Source of the DNA: an uncultured Alphaproteobacteria bacterium
GTDB lineage: Bacteria > Pseudomonadota > Alphaproteobacteria > Rhodobacterales > Rhodobacteraceae
Assembly (NCBI GenBank): GCA_902556405.1
Contig: CACDWF010000007.1
Coordinates: 1 to 64,000 of the forward strand
Length of the DNA: 64,000 bases
Direction: 5' to 3'
The notes below the pieces were generated by a model, which searched no databases, had not been told where the DNA came from, and saw only the letters and a program-made list of their open reading frames with translations. This document shows positions 44,707-53,705 of the stretch, one piece after another. Within the stretch, counting starts at the first letter, position 1, and each line of letters opens with the position of its first letter. Both the position numbers and the translations under genes were made by a program.

Positions 44707-46668
44707 TTAAGCAGCATCACTTTTTTCTTTAAGCATATATGTCTGAGCATTAACTAACGCGAGGGTAGCTTCAAGATAACCCTTCTTTCCATCCTCATAC
44801 GTTACTTCAGTTTTCGTGGACACCTCATTATCTCCTTTGTAAAGCGCAGTTACTAAATCATCATACTTCTCTGCCACAAAACTCCGCCTCACTTTTCTTG
44901 TTCTAGTGATTTCACCATCATCGGGATCTAACTCTTTATGAAGAATTAAAAATCGGTGAATTTGGCATCCGGACATTGTTGTGTCTGCAGCAAGATCTTG
45001 GTTCACCTCTTCAATATGCTGTTTCATCATTTCGATAACTTTTTCGTTCGAAGCAAGCTCCTGATATGACGCATAGTTAATGTTATTTCTCTCAGCCCAG
45101 TTACCAACTGCTGACAGGTCGATGTTTAAAAACGCTACACATTTATCTTTCCCTGCACCAAATAACACTGCTTCCAATATATTAGGGAAAAATTTCAATT
45201 TATTTTCAACATATTTTGGCGCAAACATATCTCCGCTTTTCATTTTGCCAACATCTTTGGCTCTGTCAATAATCCTTAACTGACCACTAGACTCTTCAAT
45301 GTATCCCGCATCTCCGGTTGCCACCCAACCTTCTTTATCTTTTGTTTCTTGTGTAGCTTTTGGATTTTTATAGTACTCTTTAAATGCTCCTACGGAGCGA
45401 TACAAAACTTCGCCAGAATCTGCTATCTTAAGCTCAACACCTCTAATTGGTCTGCCAACAGTGTCTGATCTTACGTCATCATCGTCCTGCATGGTCAAGA
45501 ATACAGAGGCTTCGGTTTGTCCATACAGCTGTTTTAAGTTAATGCCCAACGATCTGTAAAAATCAAAGAGTTCTGCACTTATAGCTTCTCCAGCGGTATA
45601 TGCAATCCTCACCTTTGTTAAGCCCAACATATTTTTCAATGGACCATAAATAACAAATTCTCCAAGCGAGTATATTAGCCTATCGATGAGTCCAACGTTT
45701 GCTTTCTCTAATATCTTCTTCCCGACCTTTTCCGCATGGTTCATGAAATAATGGAACGCTCCTTTTTTAAATGAACTCGCATCTTCTATTCTGATATTAA
45801 CTTCGGTTTTCAATCTTTCCCATAGCGGGGGTGGCCCAAAAAATACTGTAGGCCCCATCTCTTTAACATCCATCTGTACGGTATCGGCACCTTCTGGACA
45901 GTTGAGACATGCGCCGGCCACCATTACTTGGCCTACAGAAATCATAAAATCACCAACCCATGCCATCGGCAGATAGCAAACTATATGATCATCATGAGAC
46001 CAACGATCGAACTCATTAGCACCGGATGACGCTCCAATAATCGCCTTATGAGTTTGCACCACCCCTTTGGATCTTCCAGTTGTTCCCGACGTGTACAAAA
46101 GAACGGATGTTGTTTCACCCGTGATTTTTTCCATTCTTTTACTTAATTCAGTTTGCAGATCTCCATTATCGTCTTTCCCAAAATTAGTCACATCATTAAA
46201 AAAATGAAGATTAGCCTTGTCATATGACCGGAGACCCTTCGGATCTACATACACTATATCTTTAAGACCTTTGATTTTTTCTTGTATTTCATGAATTTTA
46301 TCAACCTGCTCTTGATCCCCAACTATAGCGAAAGTCGCTGAGCAATGGGTGAGAATATATTCCATCTCGTCGGCAACTGCATCTTGGTATAGAGGTACCG
46401 GCACCGCACCAATATGCTGGGCTGCTACCAAAGACCAATAAAGATAAGGCCTATTTCTCCCAATCACCGCAACATGATCACCTTCTTTTACACCGAGCTT
46501 GATCAAACCTTTTGCGAGATTCATTATTTCTTGATTTGCTTCCGACCAAGTCCAGGTCTGCCATATACCATATTCTTTTTCTCTATATGCTGGCGAGTTG
46601 CCAAATTTGCTGACATTCCGTGCTAATACTTTTGGAAAAGTATCTAAATTACTATCGTTCTTCGCCAT
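44707..46668 (-). CDS. Long-chain-type acyl-CoA synthetase (AMP-binding)
   Basis: The 653-residue enzyme activates an acid to acyl-CoA through an acyl-AMP. The P-loop is SVLLYTSGTTGRSKGVV; later motifs are YGQTEASVF and GWVATGDAGYIEESSGQLRIIDRAKD. I chose the ATG at 46668 because GGGAGGG sits directly upstream. An ORF extending to 46737 would add an implausible Phe-rich leader. Size and motifs match FadD15-like long-chain synthetases. It is the first gene of the liv block and of the long minus-strand run. It is unlikely to be DmdB, which is shorter and MMPA-specific. Confidence 0.9.
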   Translation of the reverse strand: MAKNDSNLDTFPKVLARNVSKFGNSPAYREKEYGIWQTWTWSEANQEIMNLAKGLIKLGVKEGDHVAVIGRNRPYLYWSLVAAQHIGAVPVPLYQDAVADEMEYILTHCSATFAIVGDQEQVDKIHEIQEKIKGLKDIVYVDPKGLRSYDKANLHFFNDVTNFGKDDNGDLQTELSKRMEKITGETTSVLLYTSGTTGRSKGVVQTHKAIIGASSGANEFDRWSHDDHIVCYLPMAWVGDFMISVGQVMVAGACLNCPEGADTVQMDVKEMGPTVFFGPPPLWERLKTEVNIRIEDASSFKKGAFHYFMNHAEKVGKKILEKANVGLIDRLIYSLGEFVIYGPLKNMLGLTKVRIAYTAGEAISAELFDFYRSLGINLKQLYGQTEASVFLTMQDDDDVRSDTVGRPIRGVELKIADSGEVLYRSVGAFKEYYKNPKATQETKDKEGWVATGDAGYIEESSGQLRIIDRAKDVGKMKSGDMFAPKYVENKLKFFPNILEAVLFGAGKDKCVAFLNIDLSAVGNWAERNNINYASYQELASNEKVIEMMKQHIEEVNQDLAADTTMSGCQIHRFLILHKELDPDDGEITRTRKVRRSFVAEKYDDLVTALYKGDNEVSTKTEVTYEDGKKGYLEATLALVNAQTYMLKEKSDAA

Positions 46669-46796
46669 TATCCCTCCCAGAATTTTTTGAAGAAAAAATA
46701 CTCTATAAATCTTAAGAAAAAAAAAATGATAAAACAACAGGCTTTTTGACCTTGTGACAAAAAGTATTAAAAGCGCAAGTAAATGCTAATTTTTAT

Positions 46797-48053
46797 TTAT
46801 CGAACAATAGCAATTCTGATATCGTTTAAATTTATTCCTGTAGCGCCTGAATAAAACAAGCTTGATGCTATTTTATGAGCTGAAAAAGAGTCAAAGTCCT
46901 CTAAAAAGTCTTTATCTGGGGCTCTCTTTTTCAATATCTCAAAAGTGTTTCCGGAGATAATCGCTCCTGCATTCTTTTCAAAGCCATCTATCCCATCAGT
47001 ATCAGCTGCTAAAGCAGTAATTCCTGAGATCCCATCAATTTCTTTAGCTAATGCCAACGCGAAATGTGAATTTCTACCTCCCCTGCCATGCCTTTTCGGT
47101 AACTTTACGTGAGCTTCACCTCCCGAGACAATAATCGCTGGCTTTTTAATTGGTCGATCAAATTGTTTTATCTCTTTAAGTATTGATGCATGAAAATTGG
47201 CCAAAGATGCTGCATCGCCCTCAAGATCTGAGGATAATAATAAGAGGTTAAATTCATATTTTTTCTCAATATAATCTCGCACGCTATCTAATAATATAGC
47301 ACTAGACCCTATACATTCTGACTTTAGCACGATTGCATCTTGGTCTCCGAGACGACCTAATCTTTTTTTATTTTCTGAAAAAAACTTATTAATGTTAGAA
47401 CCAAAATCTAAACCACTGGTAATTACTCTTTTCATCTCCGGAACAAAGGTTGGACCACTTCCAACTAAAGACAAATCTCCACCGGGAATGTCAGATACTA
47501 CGAGATTGATTATCGGACAGGGATAGGCAGCTAAAGCTAACTTACCCCCCTTTATTTTAGAAAACATCCCTCGGTAAAGGTTCATTTCTTTAATTGACAA
47601 CCCAGAACTAAGTAAAATCTTATTTAATTGAATTTCATCTTCAAGAGTGAACCCTTCTGGGGGTAAAGGCAATAAAGCAGAAGCTCCCCCAGAAATACAA
47701 AAGATTAACAAATCATCTTTTCCAAGCCTTGAAATTGCGTTCAGTATTTTAAGAGATGCGTCCAAGCCTTTCATTGAGGGAATAGGGTGCGTACTTTTTA
47801 TAACCTCAAACCCTAAATCATAACATTCTTCATTTTCAGGAATAACTACGAACCCGTCCGCCCTCCCTGGATAATTTTTCTTGAAAGACTTTGCTAATCT
47901 TCCTGCACCTTTTCCTACAGCTACAAAAAAAAGTCGTCCAACAGGAGGATCAAACTTTATTTTTTCAATTTTTTTAGCTGGATCAGCTAACTCTAATGCC
48001 TTTGAAAAAATGTCCTTGAGTCTTTGCTTGTCATCTAACTTTTCTTTTACCAT
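46797..48053 (-). CDS. gckA: Glycerate 2-kinase (MOFRL family)
   Basis: This 418-residue protein has the glycerate-kinase N-terminal domain (VAVGKGAGRLAKSF, STHPIPSMKG, SGGASALLPLPPEGF) and the C-terminal MOFRL domain (VSGGEAHVKLPKRHGRGGRNSHFALALA, AADTDGIDGFEKNAGA). It phosphorylates D-glycerate to 2-phosphoglycerate in the serine cycle or glycolate/glyoxylate salvage. In a cell with RuBisCO it could return photorespiratory glycerate to central metabolism. Upstream, 46738-46796, no clear promoter is visible. Confidence 0.93.
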   Translation of the reverse strand: MVKEKLDDKQRLKDIFSKALELADPAKKIEKIKFDPPVGRLFFVAVGKGAGRLAKSFKKNYPGRADGFVVIPENEECYDLGFEVIKSTHPIPSMKGLDASLKILNAISRLGKDDLLIFCISGGASALLPLPPEGFTLEDEIQLNKILLSSGLSIKEMNLYRGMFSKIKGGKLALAAYPCPIINLVVSDIPGGDLSLVGSGPTFVPEMKRVITSGLDFGSNINKFFSENKKRLGRLGDQDAIVLKSECIGSSAILLDSVRDYIEKKYEFNLLLLSSDLEGDAASLANFHASILKEIKQFDRPIKKPAIIVSGGEAHVKLPKRHGRGGRNSHFALALAKEIDGISGITALAADTDGIDGFEKNAGAIISGNTFEILKKRAPDKDFLEDFDSFSAHKIASSLFYSGATGINLNDIRIAIVR

Positions 48054-48108
48054 GGAGACGTTTCGGATATCTGTTTCAAACTTAAGAAAAACTTAAATTA
48101 CTATAAGC

Positions 48109-48849
48109 CTACACATGCTGACCTCCATTAATCTCTATTTCTGCTCCTGAGACATAACTCGCTTCTTTGGAACACAAATAAAAAATCGTGTCAGCTACTT
48201 CTTCCGGCAAGCCAAGTCGTTTCATTGGAATATCGGCGACTATCTTGTCAGTACCTTCAGTTAAAATAGCAGTTTTAACCTCTCCGGGCGCGATTGCATT
48301 TACTCGAACACCCAAAGGACCAAAATCTTTTGACATTTCCCTAGTCAAAGCTCCTAAAGCTGCTTTTGATGTCGCGTAGGCTGCTCCCGCAAAAGGGTGA
48401 ACCCTACTTCCCGCGATTGATGTCACATTAACAATCGCCCCCTTAGCTTTTAGGAGCTCTTCCTTTAATCCTCTCGCTAAAATTACCGAGGCAAAAAAGT
48501 TAACATGAAAAACTTTTCCCCATATACTTAGATCCGTTCCTAGAGTATCTAGCCTTTCTCCATTCTCGCCTTTCGGTGATATCCCAGCGTTGTTCACCAG
48601 TGCATGCAATTTGCCATTTAGTCTTTTTTTGACCTCATCTATAGCCTCAAGTGTATTGTTTGGATTTGATAGATCGACTTGAACATGATTAGCTTCACCC
48701 CCAGGCCAGGGACATTTTGTATCAAACGCCTGCCTTGAACATGTAATCACGCGCCACTTTTCTTCAGAAAACTTACGGACTGTAGCGTGGCCTATTCCTC
48801 TACTCGCACCAGTCAACAAAATTACTTTTTGTTCTGAATTATTTGCCAT
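48109..48849 (-). CDS. Short-chain dehydrogenase/reductase
   Basis: This classical SDR has 246 residues: TGASRGIGHATV cofactor motif, NNAGISPKG, VTSIAGSRVHPFAGAAYATSKAALG (Ser, Tyr, Lys) and VNAIAPGEVKTAI. The substrate is not deducible. Placement between glycerate kinase and an aminotransferase, 55 bp downstream-spaced from gckA, hints at hydroxy-acid or amino-aldehyde metabolism. Confidence 0.85.
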   Translation of the reverse strand: MANNSEQKVILLTGASRGIGHATVRKFSEEKWRVITCSRQAFDTKCPWPGGEANHVQVDLSNPNNTLEAIDEVKKRLNGKLHALVNNAGISPKGENGERLDTLGTDLSIWGKVFHVNFFASVILARGLKEELLKAKGAIVNVTSIAGSRVHPFAGAAYATSKAALGALTREMSKDFGPLGVRVNAIAPGEVKTAILTEGTDKIVADIPMKRLGLPEEVADTIFYLCSKEASYVSGAEIEINGGQHV

Positions 48850-48873
48850 CGTTTTATAACCTCAGAAAATTAT

Positions 48874-48894
48874 ACTAATTCCGATAGAATTAGT
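48874..48894. terminator. 8-bp hairpin between aminotransferase and SDR
   Basis: ACTAATTC (48874-48881) pairs with GAATTAGT (48887-48894) around a 5-base loop. In minus-strand transcription it follows the aminotransferase and precedes the SDR start. It lacks a clear U-tract and could equally be an SDR operator. Confidence 0.4.
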
Positions 48895-48931
48895 CAGATT
48901 TTAGCATTTTTAGTTAAATGTTTCAAGAATA

Positions 48932-50302
48932 TCATAATTTTTGGAAGTCAATCCCTGCCAAAACTCTGTCAATTTTATCGAACATTTCATGTATTTGACT
49001 GTCTTCAATAATTAAGGGTGGACAAAACGCCAGACTATCGCCTGGTAGTGACCTTAAAATAACACCTCCGTCTTGGATTTTTTGCTGTATTTTTGCAGCA
49101 ACTTTTCTACTAGGGTCAGGTTTCTTATTTGATCCAGGCTCAGAGACGAATTCTATTGCACCAATTAACCCGATAGCCCTAACATCTCCAACAAAATTAT
49201 ATTTTTTTAAGTCTTTGACCCTTTCAGTGAAACTTTTTTCCATTTCTCTCACATGTTCCACAATTTTTTTCTCTTCATAAATTTCAAGGGTTCTAAGAGC
49301 CACTGCAGCTGACATTGGGTGAGCAGAATATGTAAATCCATGACCAAAAATGCCCAGCTCATTTGCCTGATTTTCAATTTCAGAAATGATAGTTTCATTT
49401 ATGAGCAACGCTGATATGGGCGCATAGGCACTTGATAAAGCCTTGGCACAAGTTAATATGTCGGGTTTTAAGTCAAACGTTTCCGAACCCCACATATTGC
49501 CAGTTCTACCGAAACCGCAGATCACTTCATCTGCAATAAAAAGCACATCGTATTTTTTCAGCAATGCTTGCACTTTAGAGAAATAATTCTTAGGAGGAAT
49601 TATAACACCACCAGCTCCCATTACAGGCTCGGCTATAAACGCGCCAATGGTATCGGGGCCTTCCTCAAGTATTAGTTTCTCTAAATTATTCAGCATCCTG
49701 TCTACAAAATTTTCTTCAGACTCCCTTTCAAGTTTTTCCATAAAGTAATGCGGACAAGAGGTGTGCCTAACAAAATCTAAGGGTAAGCCAAATCCGTCTT
49801 GAGCATAAGGTAATCCTGTTAAACTTCCTGCGACCATAGTTACGCCATGATAGCCTCTTTTTCGACTGATAATTTTTTTCTTTTCGGGTCGGCCTAAAGC
49901 GTTTTGATAGTACCAGACAACTTTAATTGCGGTATCGTTAGCTTCAGATCCTGAATTACAAAAAAAAACTTTGTCTAATCCTACTGGGGCTATCCCAACA
50001 AGTTTTTCAGACAAGTTAGCAGCGACTTCCGGCACTTTGCCCGCGAAACTATGATAAAAGGGAAGCTTCTCCATTTGCTTAGTTGCGGCTTCAACTAAGT
50101 CTTTATTATTAAACCCTAGCGACGCACACCACAAACCACTCATGCCTTCTATAAATTTAGTATTAGAATTGTCGTAAACATAGATACCTTCTCCCTTACT
50201 AATCACATGTGGACCAGATTTCTTTAAAACTTGGGGATTGGTATAGGGATGGAAATGATTTTCAATATCCTTGGCTTCTATTGAATTAACAATTCTGTTC
50301 AT
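48932..50302 (-). CDS. Class III PLP-dependent aminotransferase (omega-aminotransferase type)
   Basis: This fold-type I aminotransferase has 456 residues. HFHPYTNPQVLKKSGP is typical of the omega-amino acid/taurine/putrescine-pyruvate group. Cofactor motifs include KVFFCNSGSEANDTAIKVVWYYQ, FIADEVICGFGRTGNMWGSE and DILTCAKALSSAYAPISALLI with the Schiff-base lysine in CAK. I chose ATG 50302, preceded by GGAGGG; the frame up to 50347 lacks a ribosome-binding site. Substrate cannot be read. Beta-alanine, taurine or a polyamine is plausible. Confidence 0.9.
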   Translation of the reverse strand: MNRIVNSIEAKDIENHFHPYTNPQVLKKSGPHVISKGEGIYVYDNSNTKFIEGMSGLWCASLGFNNKDLVEAATKQMEKLPFYHSFAGKVPEVAANLSEKLVGIAPVGLDKVFFCNSGSEANDTAIKVVWYYQNALGRPEKKKIISRKRGYHGVTMVAGSLTGLPYAQDGFGLPLDFVRHTSCPHYFMEKLERESEENFVDRMLNNLEKLILEEGPDTIGAFIAEPVMGAGGVIIPPKNYFSKVQALLKKYDVLFIADEVICGFGRTGNMWGSETFDLKPDILTCAKALSSAYAPISALLINETIISEIENQANELGIFGHGFTYSAHPMSAAVALRTLEIYEEKKIVEHVREMEKSFTERVKDLKKYNFVGDVRAIGLIGAIEFVSEPGSNKKPDPSRKVAAKIQQKIQDGGVILRSLPGDSLAFCPPLIIEDSQIHEMFDKIDRVLAGIDFQKL

Positions 50303-50356
50303 AGTATTCCCTCCAGCAACAGATAAATTAAAGGAAAGCGATATCACAAGCTTAAC

Positions 50357-50372
50357 AGAACATTTCTGTTCT
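50357..50372. promoter_or_regulatory. Inverted repeat upstream of the aminotransferase
   Basis: AGAACA (50357-50362) and TGTTCT (50367-50372) flank TTTC in the divergent region between the aminotransferase and mepA. The position suits an operator for the aminotransferase gene; no regulator is adjacent. Confidence 0.3.
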
Positions 50373-50477
50373 TAAAGGATTTATATTGAACTTCCGAAAT
50401 TTAGAGTCTAATGGTTTAGAAGATCGGGAATAAAGTTTTATATCAAACCTCTATATTTTGAGGAGGACTTAAGTAGA

Positions 50478-51428
50478 ATGGTTGTGTTAAAAGGTTTCCT
50501 TTTTTTTAAGATATCATTGATTTCTGCCCTATTGAGCATAACGTTTGCTCATGATGCATCTGAAAAAGTATTTGCAAAAAAAATTTTTGGTAATTTCACA
50601 AGCCCAACAAAGTTGCCCTCTGAGAGCGTTGGAAAATACAATAAAGGCTGTCTTAATGGCGGGGTTGAATTACCAATCAATGGGAAAACTTGGCAACATA
50701 TTAATTCAAAACGGGGTCGCAATTGGGGTCATCCAACCCTGATCAATTTTACCAAAGATCTGTCATTAAAAGTTGTAGAGTTTGGATGGATGGGACTCTA
50801 TATAGGCGATCTTGGAAACCCAAGAGGCGGACCAACACCGTATGGCCATGCCGCTCATCAGGTTGGATTAGAGGTAGACATAAAATTTAAAAAACCTTCG
50901 ACCCTTAGCCTATCATTAGAGGACAGTCACAATGATAGCAGATACGGTCAACCAGTATTTAATGAGCTAAATGTTGTTTCAAAAAATCAAAGAAATGTTA
51001 ACTCTAATTGGACACGAGAACACATGGATATTCTTAAAGCTGCTGCGAAAGATAATAGAGTAAATAAAATTTTTGTTAACGCTGCAATAAAAGTTTGGAT
51101 GTGTAAGAATGCGGGATCAGAAGATAGGTCTTGGCTCATGAAAATACGGCCTGAAAGAGGTCATAGTGAGCATTTTCATGTCAGGCTAAAGTGTCCTCAA
51201 GAGTCGCCCAATTGTATCAATACGCCTCTATGGAACAAATATAAAAATATAGATGGTTGTGATAAGCAGCTAGATTGGTGGGTAACAGAAAGACTTGAGC
51301 CGAAAAAAAAAGTTATAAAGAAAAAGACCATTAAAATAAAAAAGAAATATAAATGTTCTCATGCAAGATGTTATTTACCCGAGGATTTGCCAAGGGCTTG
51401 TCTTAGGGTTATGCACGTCGAAGATTGA
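50478..51428 (+). CDS. mepA: Penicillin-insensitive murein endopeptidase MepA
   Basis: This LAS-family zinc peptidase cuts D-Ala-mDAP cross-links in the periplasm. It has 316 residues with a signal peptide (about 1-24, ending TFA before HD). Zinc motifs are in GHAAHQVGLEVDIKF and ERGHSEHFHVRL, and SKRGRNWGHP is the early conserved block. The C-terminal 45 residues are very lysine-rich (EPKKKVIKKKTIKIKKK) then cysteine-containing, not part of the core fold. A strong GAGGAGGA precedes the ATG. Confidence 0.92.
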   Translation: MVVLKGFLFFKISLISALLSITFAHDASEKVFAKKIFGNFTSPTKLPSESVGKYNKGCLNGGVELPINGKTWQHINSKRGRNWGHPTLINFTKDLSLKVVEFGWMGLYIGDLGNPRGGPTPYGHAAHQVGLEVDIKFKKPSTLSLSLEDSHNDSRYGQPVFNELNVVSKNQRNVNSNWTREHMDILKAAAKDNRVNKIFVNAAIKVWMCKNAGSEDRSWLMKIRPERGHSEHFHVRLKCPQESPNCINTPLWNKYKNIDGCDKQLDWWVTERLEPKKKVIKKKTIKIKKKYKCSHARCYLPEDLPRACLRVMHVED

Positions 51429-51430
51429 AT

Positions 51431-51769
51431 TTAATTGCTACAAAGCTGATTTAGAACTTTATCTCTCAATAGAATAGCAGGAGAAAAACTTCTGTTTGTT
51501 TCCTTGGCATAGAGACTATCAACTACTTCCACAAGATCTGCAACCCTAGTGAAAACCTCTTCACTACAACTAGCGTTATATCTTTCACTGATATCATCAC
51601 CAAAGAAAGTTATGTAACTATCCCACAAACCAGTGATATAAGCTGCTTTTGAAGTAAAGCTAAGTGTTCTCCAGTTCCCATAATTCTCTACAACTATATA
51701 GGGTCCTGAGCTTAACGAGCAAAAAAAGGTTAGAATGAAAACCTTTAAAGTTATTATTTTATTTCGCAA
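51431..51769 (-). CDS. Small secreted protein of unknown function
   Basis: I do not recognise this 112-residue protein. It has a hydrophobic N-terminus (VFILTFFCSLSSG) that reads as a signal peptide and a mainly helical remainder with two cysteines (SCSEEV and NQLCSN), possibly a disulfide in the periplasm. It overlaps the bactofilin gene start-side by 11 bp, so the two are translationally coupled and likely co-expressed. It converges on mepA with 2 bp between the ends. Confidence 0.6.
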   Translation of the reverse strand: MRNKIITLKVFILTFFCSLSSGPYIVVENYGNWRTLSFTSKAAYITGLWDSYITFFGDDISERYNASCSEEVFTRVADLVEVVDSLYAKETNRSFSPAILLRDKVLNQLCSN

Positions 51770-52163
51770 CTGCCTTATCAGTCAGTGAATATATTGGATT
51801 AGTTTCTTCACCTTCGCTCTCACTAGATTTCTTCTGCTGTTTGGATATTCTAATAACCTTACCATTGAAATTTGCACCAGTTTCAATTGAAATCTCGCTA
51901 TGTTCAATATCTCCTTTCACCGTGGAGCCGGAGTCTAATTTGACTGTGTCTGACCGAATAAATCCTGCAAAACTTCCCTGAACGGTAATTGCCTTTACAA
52001 TGATTTTTCCATCCACCTTAGCACTTGGACCTAGTGTTAAATTGTCCCCCAATATATCTCCAGAGACTTTTCCTTCAATGAGAAGCTCCCCTTTAAAGTC
52101 GATTTTTCCCTTTATTATGGTATCGGACGAAATTACCGAACTGGAATTTATAAAATTGTTCAT
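51759..52163 (-). CDS. Bactofilin (polymer-forming cytoskeletal protein)
   Basis: The 134-residue protein has the bactofilin beta-helix core in a hydrophobic/glycine rhythm: KGKIDFKGELLIEGKVSGDIL, then LGPSAKVDGKIIVKAITVQGSFAGFIRSD, then GSTVKGDIEHSEISIETGANFNGKV. Bactofilins polymerise without nucleotide and recruit peptidoglycan or polar-localisation factors. Neighbouring mepA, a cell-wall hydrolase, fits the recurring link between bactofilins and murein peptidases. It is coupled to the unknown 112-residue gene by an 11-bp overlap. Confidence 0.92.
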   Translation of the reverse strand: MNNFINSSSVISSDTIIKGKIDFKGELLIEGKVSGDILGDNLTLGPSAKVDGKIIVKAITVQGSFAGFIRSDTVKLDSGSTVKGDIEHSEISIETGANFNGKVIRISKQQKKSSESEGEETNPIYSLTDKAVAK

Positions 52164-52253
52164 TGCTGCATACCTAGAAGTTCACTCTGCAAAAATACAC
52201 TAAACCAATATTAAATCAAGGTTAATAGCACCAAACAATTGGCATTAACTAGA

Positions 52254-52925
52254 TCACATTTTATTTGTTCTTCGTCTCTTTGGATTATATTCGTAAGCCT
52301 TATGAACCTGCTTGGTGATTTCGTTTATTTCTTTTATTGTGACTTTGATCGCAGGGACACCTAATTTTTTTGCCGCTAACCTCCTGAAAGCACCATAGCT
52401 ATCATGAATTTGTATAAGCTTCTCAAACTCGTCTATCAAATCATTAGCCTCGACATCGTTTTCTCTTAAAGACTGCATTTTGGAACTCTTTTTGTTTTGA
52501 AGGGATCTATCTATTCTTGATGATTTTATTTGGATCATTTCTTGAATTCGCGACACATACTTTTGAGACCTAACAGCATTCCAAACCGCTTTTTCACCAT
52601 CTCCCGAGTTTAGGGCAGTAATTGATGTCATAGCATAAATTTGAGCTCTCTGAGCATAACTTAACAGCTTTTTGGTCTGCTCGTCATGGTCAGCATTTTC
52701 TGAAACGGGGCTATCATACACCATAGAATTTAAACTATTACTACAGTCTTTTCTTGACCATTCCTTCAGGTTTGGCGCGAGGGGGTTTTCTTTAACAGCA
52801 CAGCAGAACTTAATTATATCATAAAGATCCCTTGACCCCTCTTCTAGAAATTCTGTCTCAATTTTCAGATCCTCATTTAATAATAAATGGCTTTTAGAGG
52901 TTCTCTGATAAACGAATTCATTCAT
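52254..52925 (-). CDS. Uncharacterised 223-residue soluble protein
   Basis: I cannot assign a family. The protein is hydrophilic and mostly helical, without signal peptide or membrane segment. A conserved-looking helical stretch (YAQRAQIYAMTSITALNSGDGEKAVWNAVRSQKYV) and a basic C-terminus (YEYNPKRRRTNKM) are the most distinctive parts. The last region (GVPAIKVTIKEINEITKQVHKAYE) resembles a DNA- or RNA-binding helix pair, but this is weak. It is divergent from the HxlR gene with about 190 bp of AT-rich upstream DNA. Confidence 0.65.
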   Translation of the reverse strand: MNEFVYQRTSKSHLLLNEDLKIETEFLEEGSRDLYDIIKFCCAVKENPLAPNLKEWSRKDCSNSLNSMVYDSPVSENADHDEQTKKLLSYAQRAQIYAMTSITALNSGDGEKAVWNAVRSQKYVSRIQEMIQIKSSRIDRSLQNKKSSKMQSLRENDVEANDLIDEFEKLIQIHDSYGAFRRLAAKKLGVPAIKVTIKEINEITKQVHKAYEYNPKRRRTNKM

Positions 52926-53046
52926 TGTGTTTTTTTCTTTCGATTCTTCTTACTCAATATATAAATTTCTGCAATCTGTATACCATTTCAAGTTTTTTTT
53001 TTATTATTTGAACTGGATATTTTTTTTTATGCACTAAAATAAAATG

Positions 53047-53075
53047 TTGACTTCTCTATCTCTGTTAATGATAAA
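53047..53075 (+). promoter_or_regulatory. Candidate sigma-70 promoter of the hxlR gene
   Basis: TTGACT (53047-53052) and GATAAA (53070-53075) are separated by 17 bp, the ideal spacing. Predicted start of transcription is near 53082, just before the repeated 12-mer ACGTTGCGTAAA at 53085-53096. A repressor bound there could block initiation. Confidence 0.5.
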
Positions 53076-53084
53076 CTGGAAATG

Positions 53085-53096
53085 ACGTTGCGTAAA
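53085..53096. promoter_or_regulatory. Second copy of the ACGTTGCGTAAA motif
   Basis: The same 12-mer occurs upstream of ureD (30753-30764). Here it lies 20 bp upstream of the HxlR start and just after a good sigma-70 promoter. It could be an autoregulatory operator of the HxlR protein, which would then also touch the urease block. Confidence 0.35.
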
Positions 53097-53116
53097 CCGA
53101 ACTGGGAAAAATATAT

Positions 53117-53557
53117 ATGTCAACAAAAAAAAACCAAAAAAATAATTGCGGCATTGCCACTGCCCTGTCGATATTAGGAGATAAATGGACCCTCTTGATT
53201 GCAAGAGACATAATGATGGGAAATCAAAACTTTGAGTCCATTCAAAACAGTCTTAATATTTCAAGAAACCTTTTGACAGAAAGATTAAAGTCTATGATCA
53301 ACGAAAAATTGATTAGACGATATGTGCCGAATAATAAGAAGAGAGCAATGTATATTCCGACAGAAAGATGCAACGATTTGGCAAAGATTTTTCTATCACT
53401 TTCTCTGTGGGCAGATCGATGGGTTCCTGACCCAAAACGTCCAAAAATTGCGGGAATGATTGATGAAAAGGTAACTGAGATTGGTCTCAAGGTTATCCCA
53501 CTAAGCAAAGAAGAAGATTATAAAGATCTAAAATTATCCATAAGGCCCCTTCGCTAA
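53117..53557 (+). CDS. HxlR-family winged-helix regulator
   Basis: The 146-residue protein opens with the HxlR pattern NCGIATALSILGDKWTLLIARDIMMG, in which the cysteine is the potential redox or ligand-sensing residue. It continues through ISRNLLTERLKSMINEKLI (recognition-helix region) to a basic wing. HxlR proteins are dimeric repressors or activators responding to quinones, aldehydes or oxidants. It sits upstream, in the same direction, of the ABC transporter and AttH-like genes, though about 150 bp separate them. Confidence 0.88.
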   Translation: MSTKKNQKNNCGIATALSILGDKWTLLIARDIMMGNQNFESIQNSLNISRNLLTERLKSMINEKLIRRYVPNNKKRAMYIPTERCNDLAKIFLSLSLWADRWVPDPKRPKIAGMIDEKVTEIGLKVIPLSKEEDYKDLKLSIRPLR

Positions 53558-53705
53558 TTTGACTTGATTTTGACTACAGTTTACCACAGACCTGCTAATA
53601 CGTCGCAGATAAGTCACTCTTAACCAATTTCAGTATTGAAAGATTTACCAGCTCCACTATGTCAGAAGAAATATGTATATTCTGCTAGGATAGAAGTTAA
53701 AGGCA

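Noticed and set aside
44707-46668. Acyl-CoA synthetase as DmdB (MMPA-CoA ligase) for the DmdA-like gene
   Set aside because: It is about 650 residues with long-chain-synthetase features and sits in a transporter operon; DmdB is shorter and no dmdC/dmdD is nearby.
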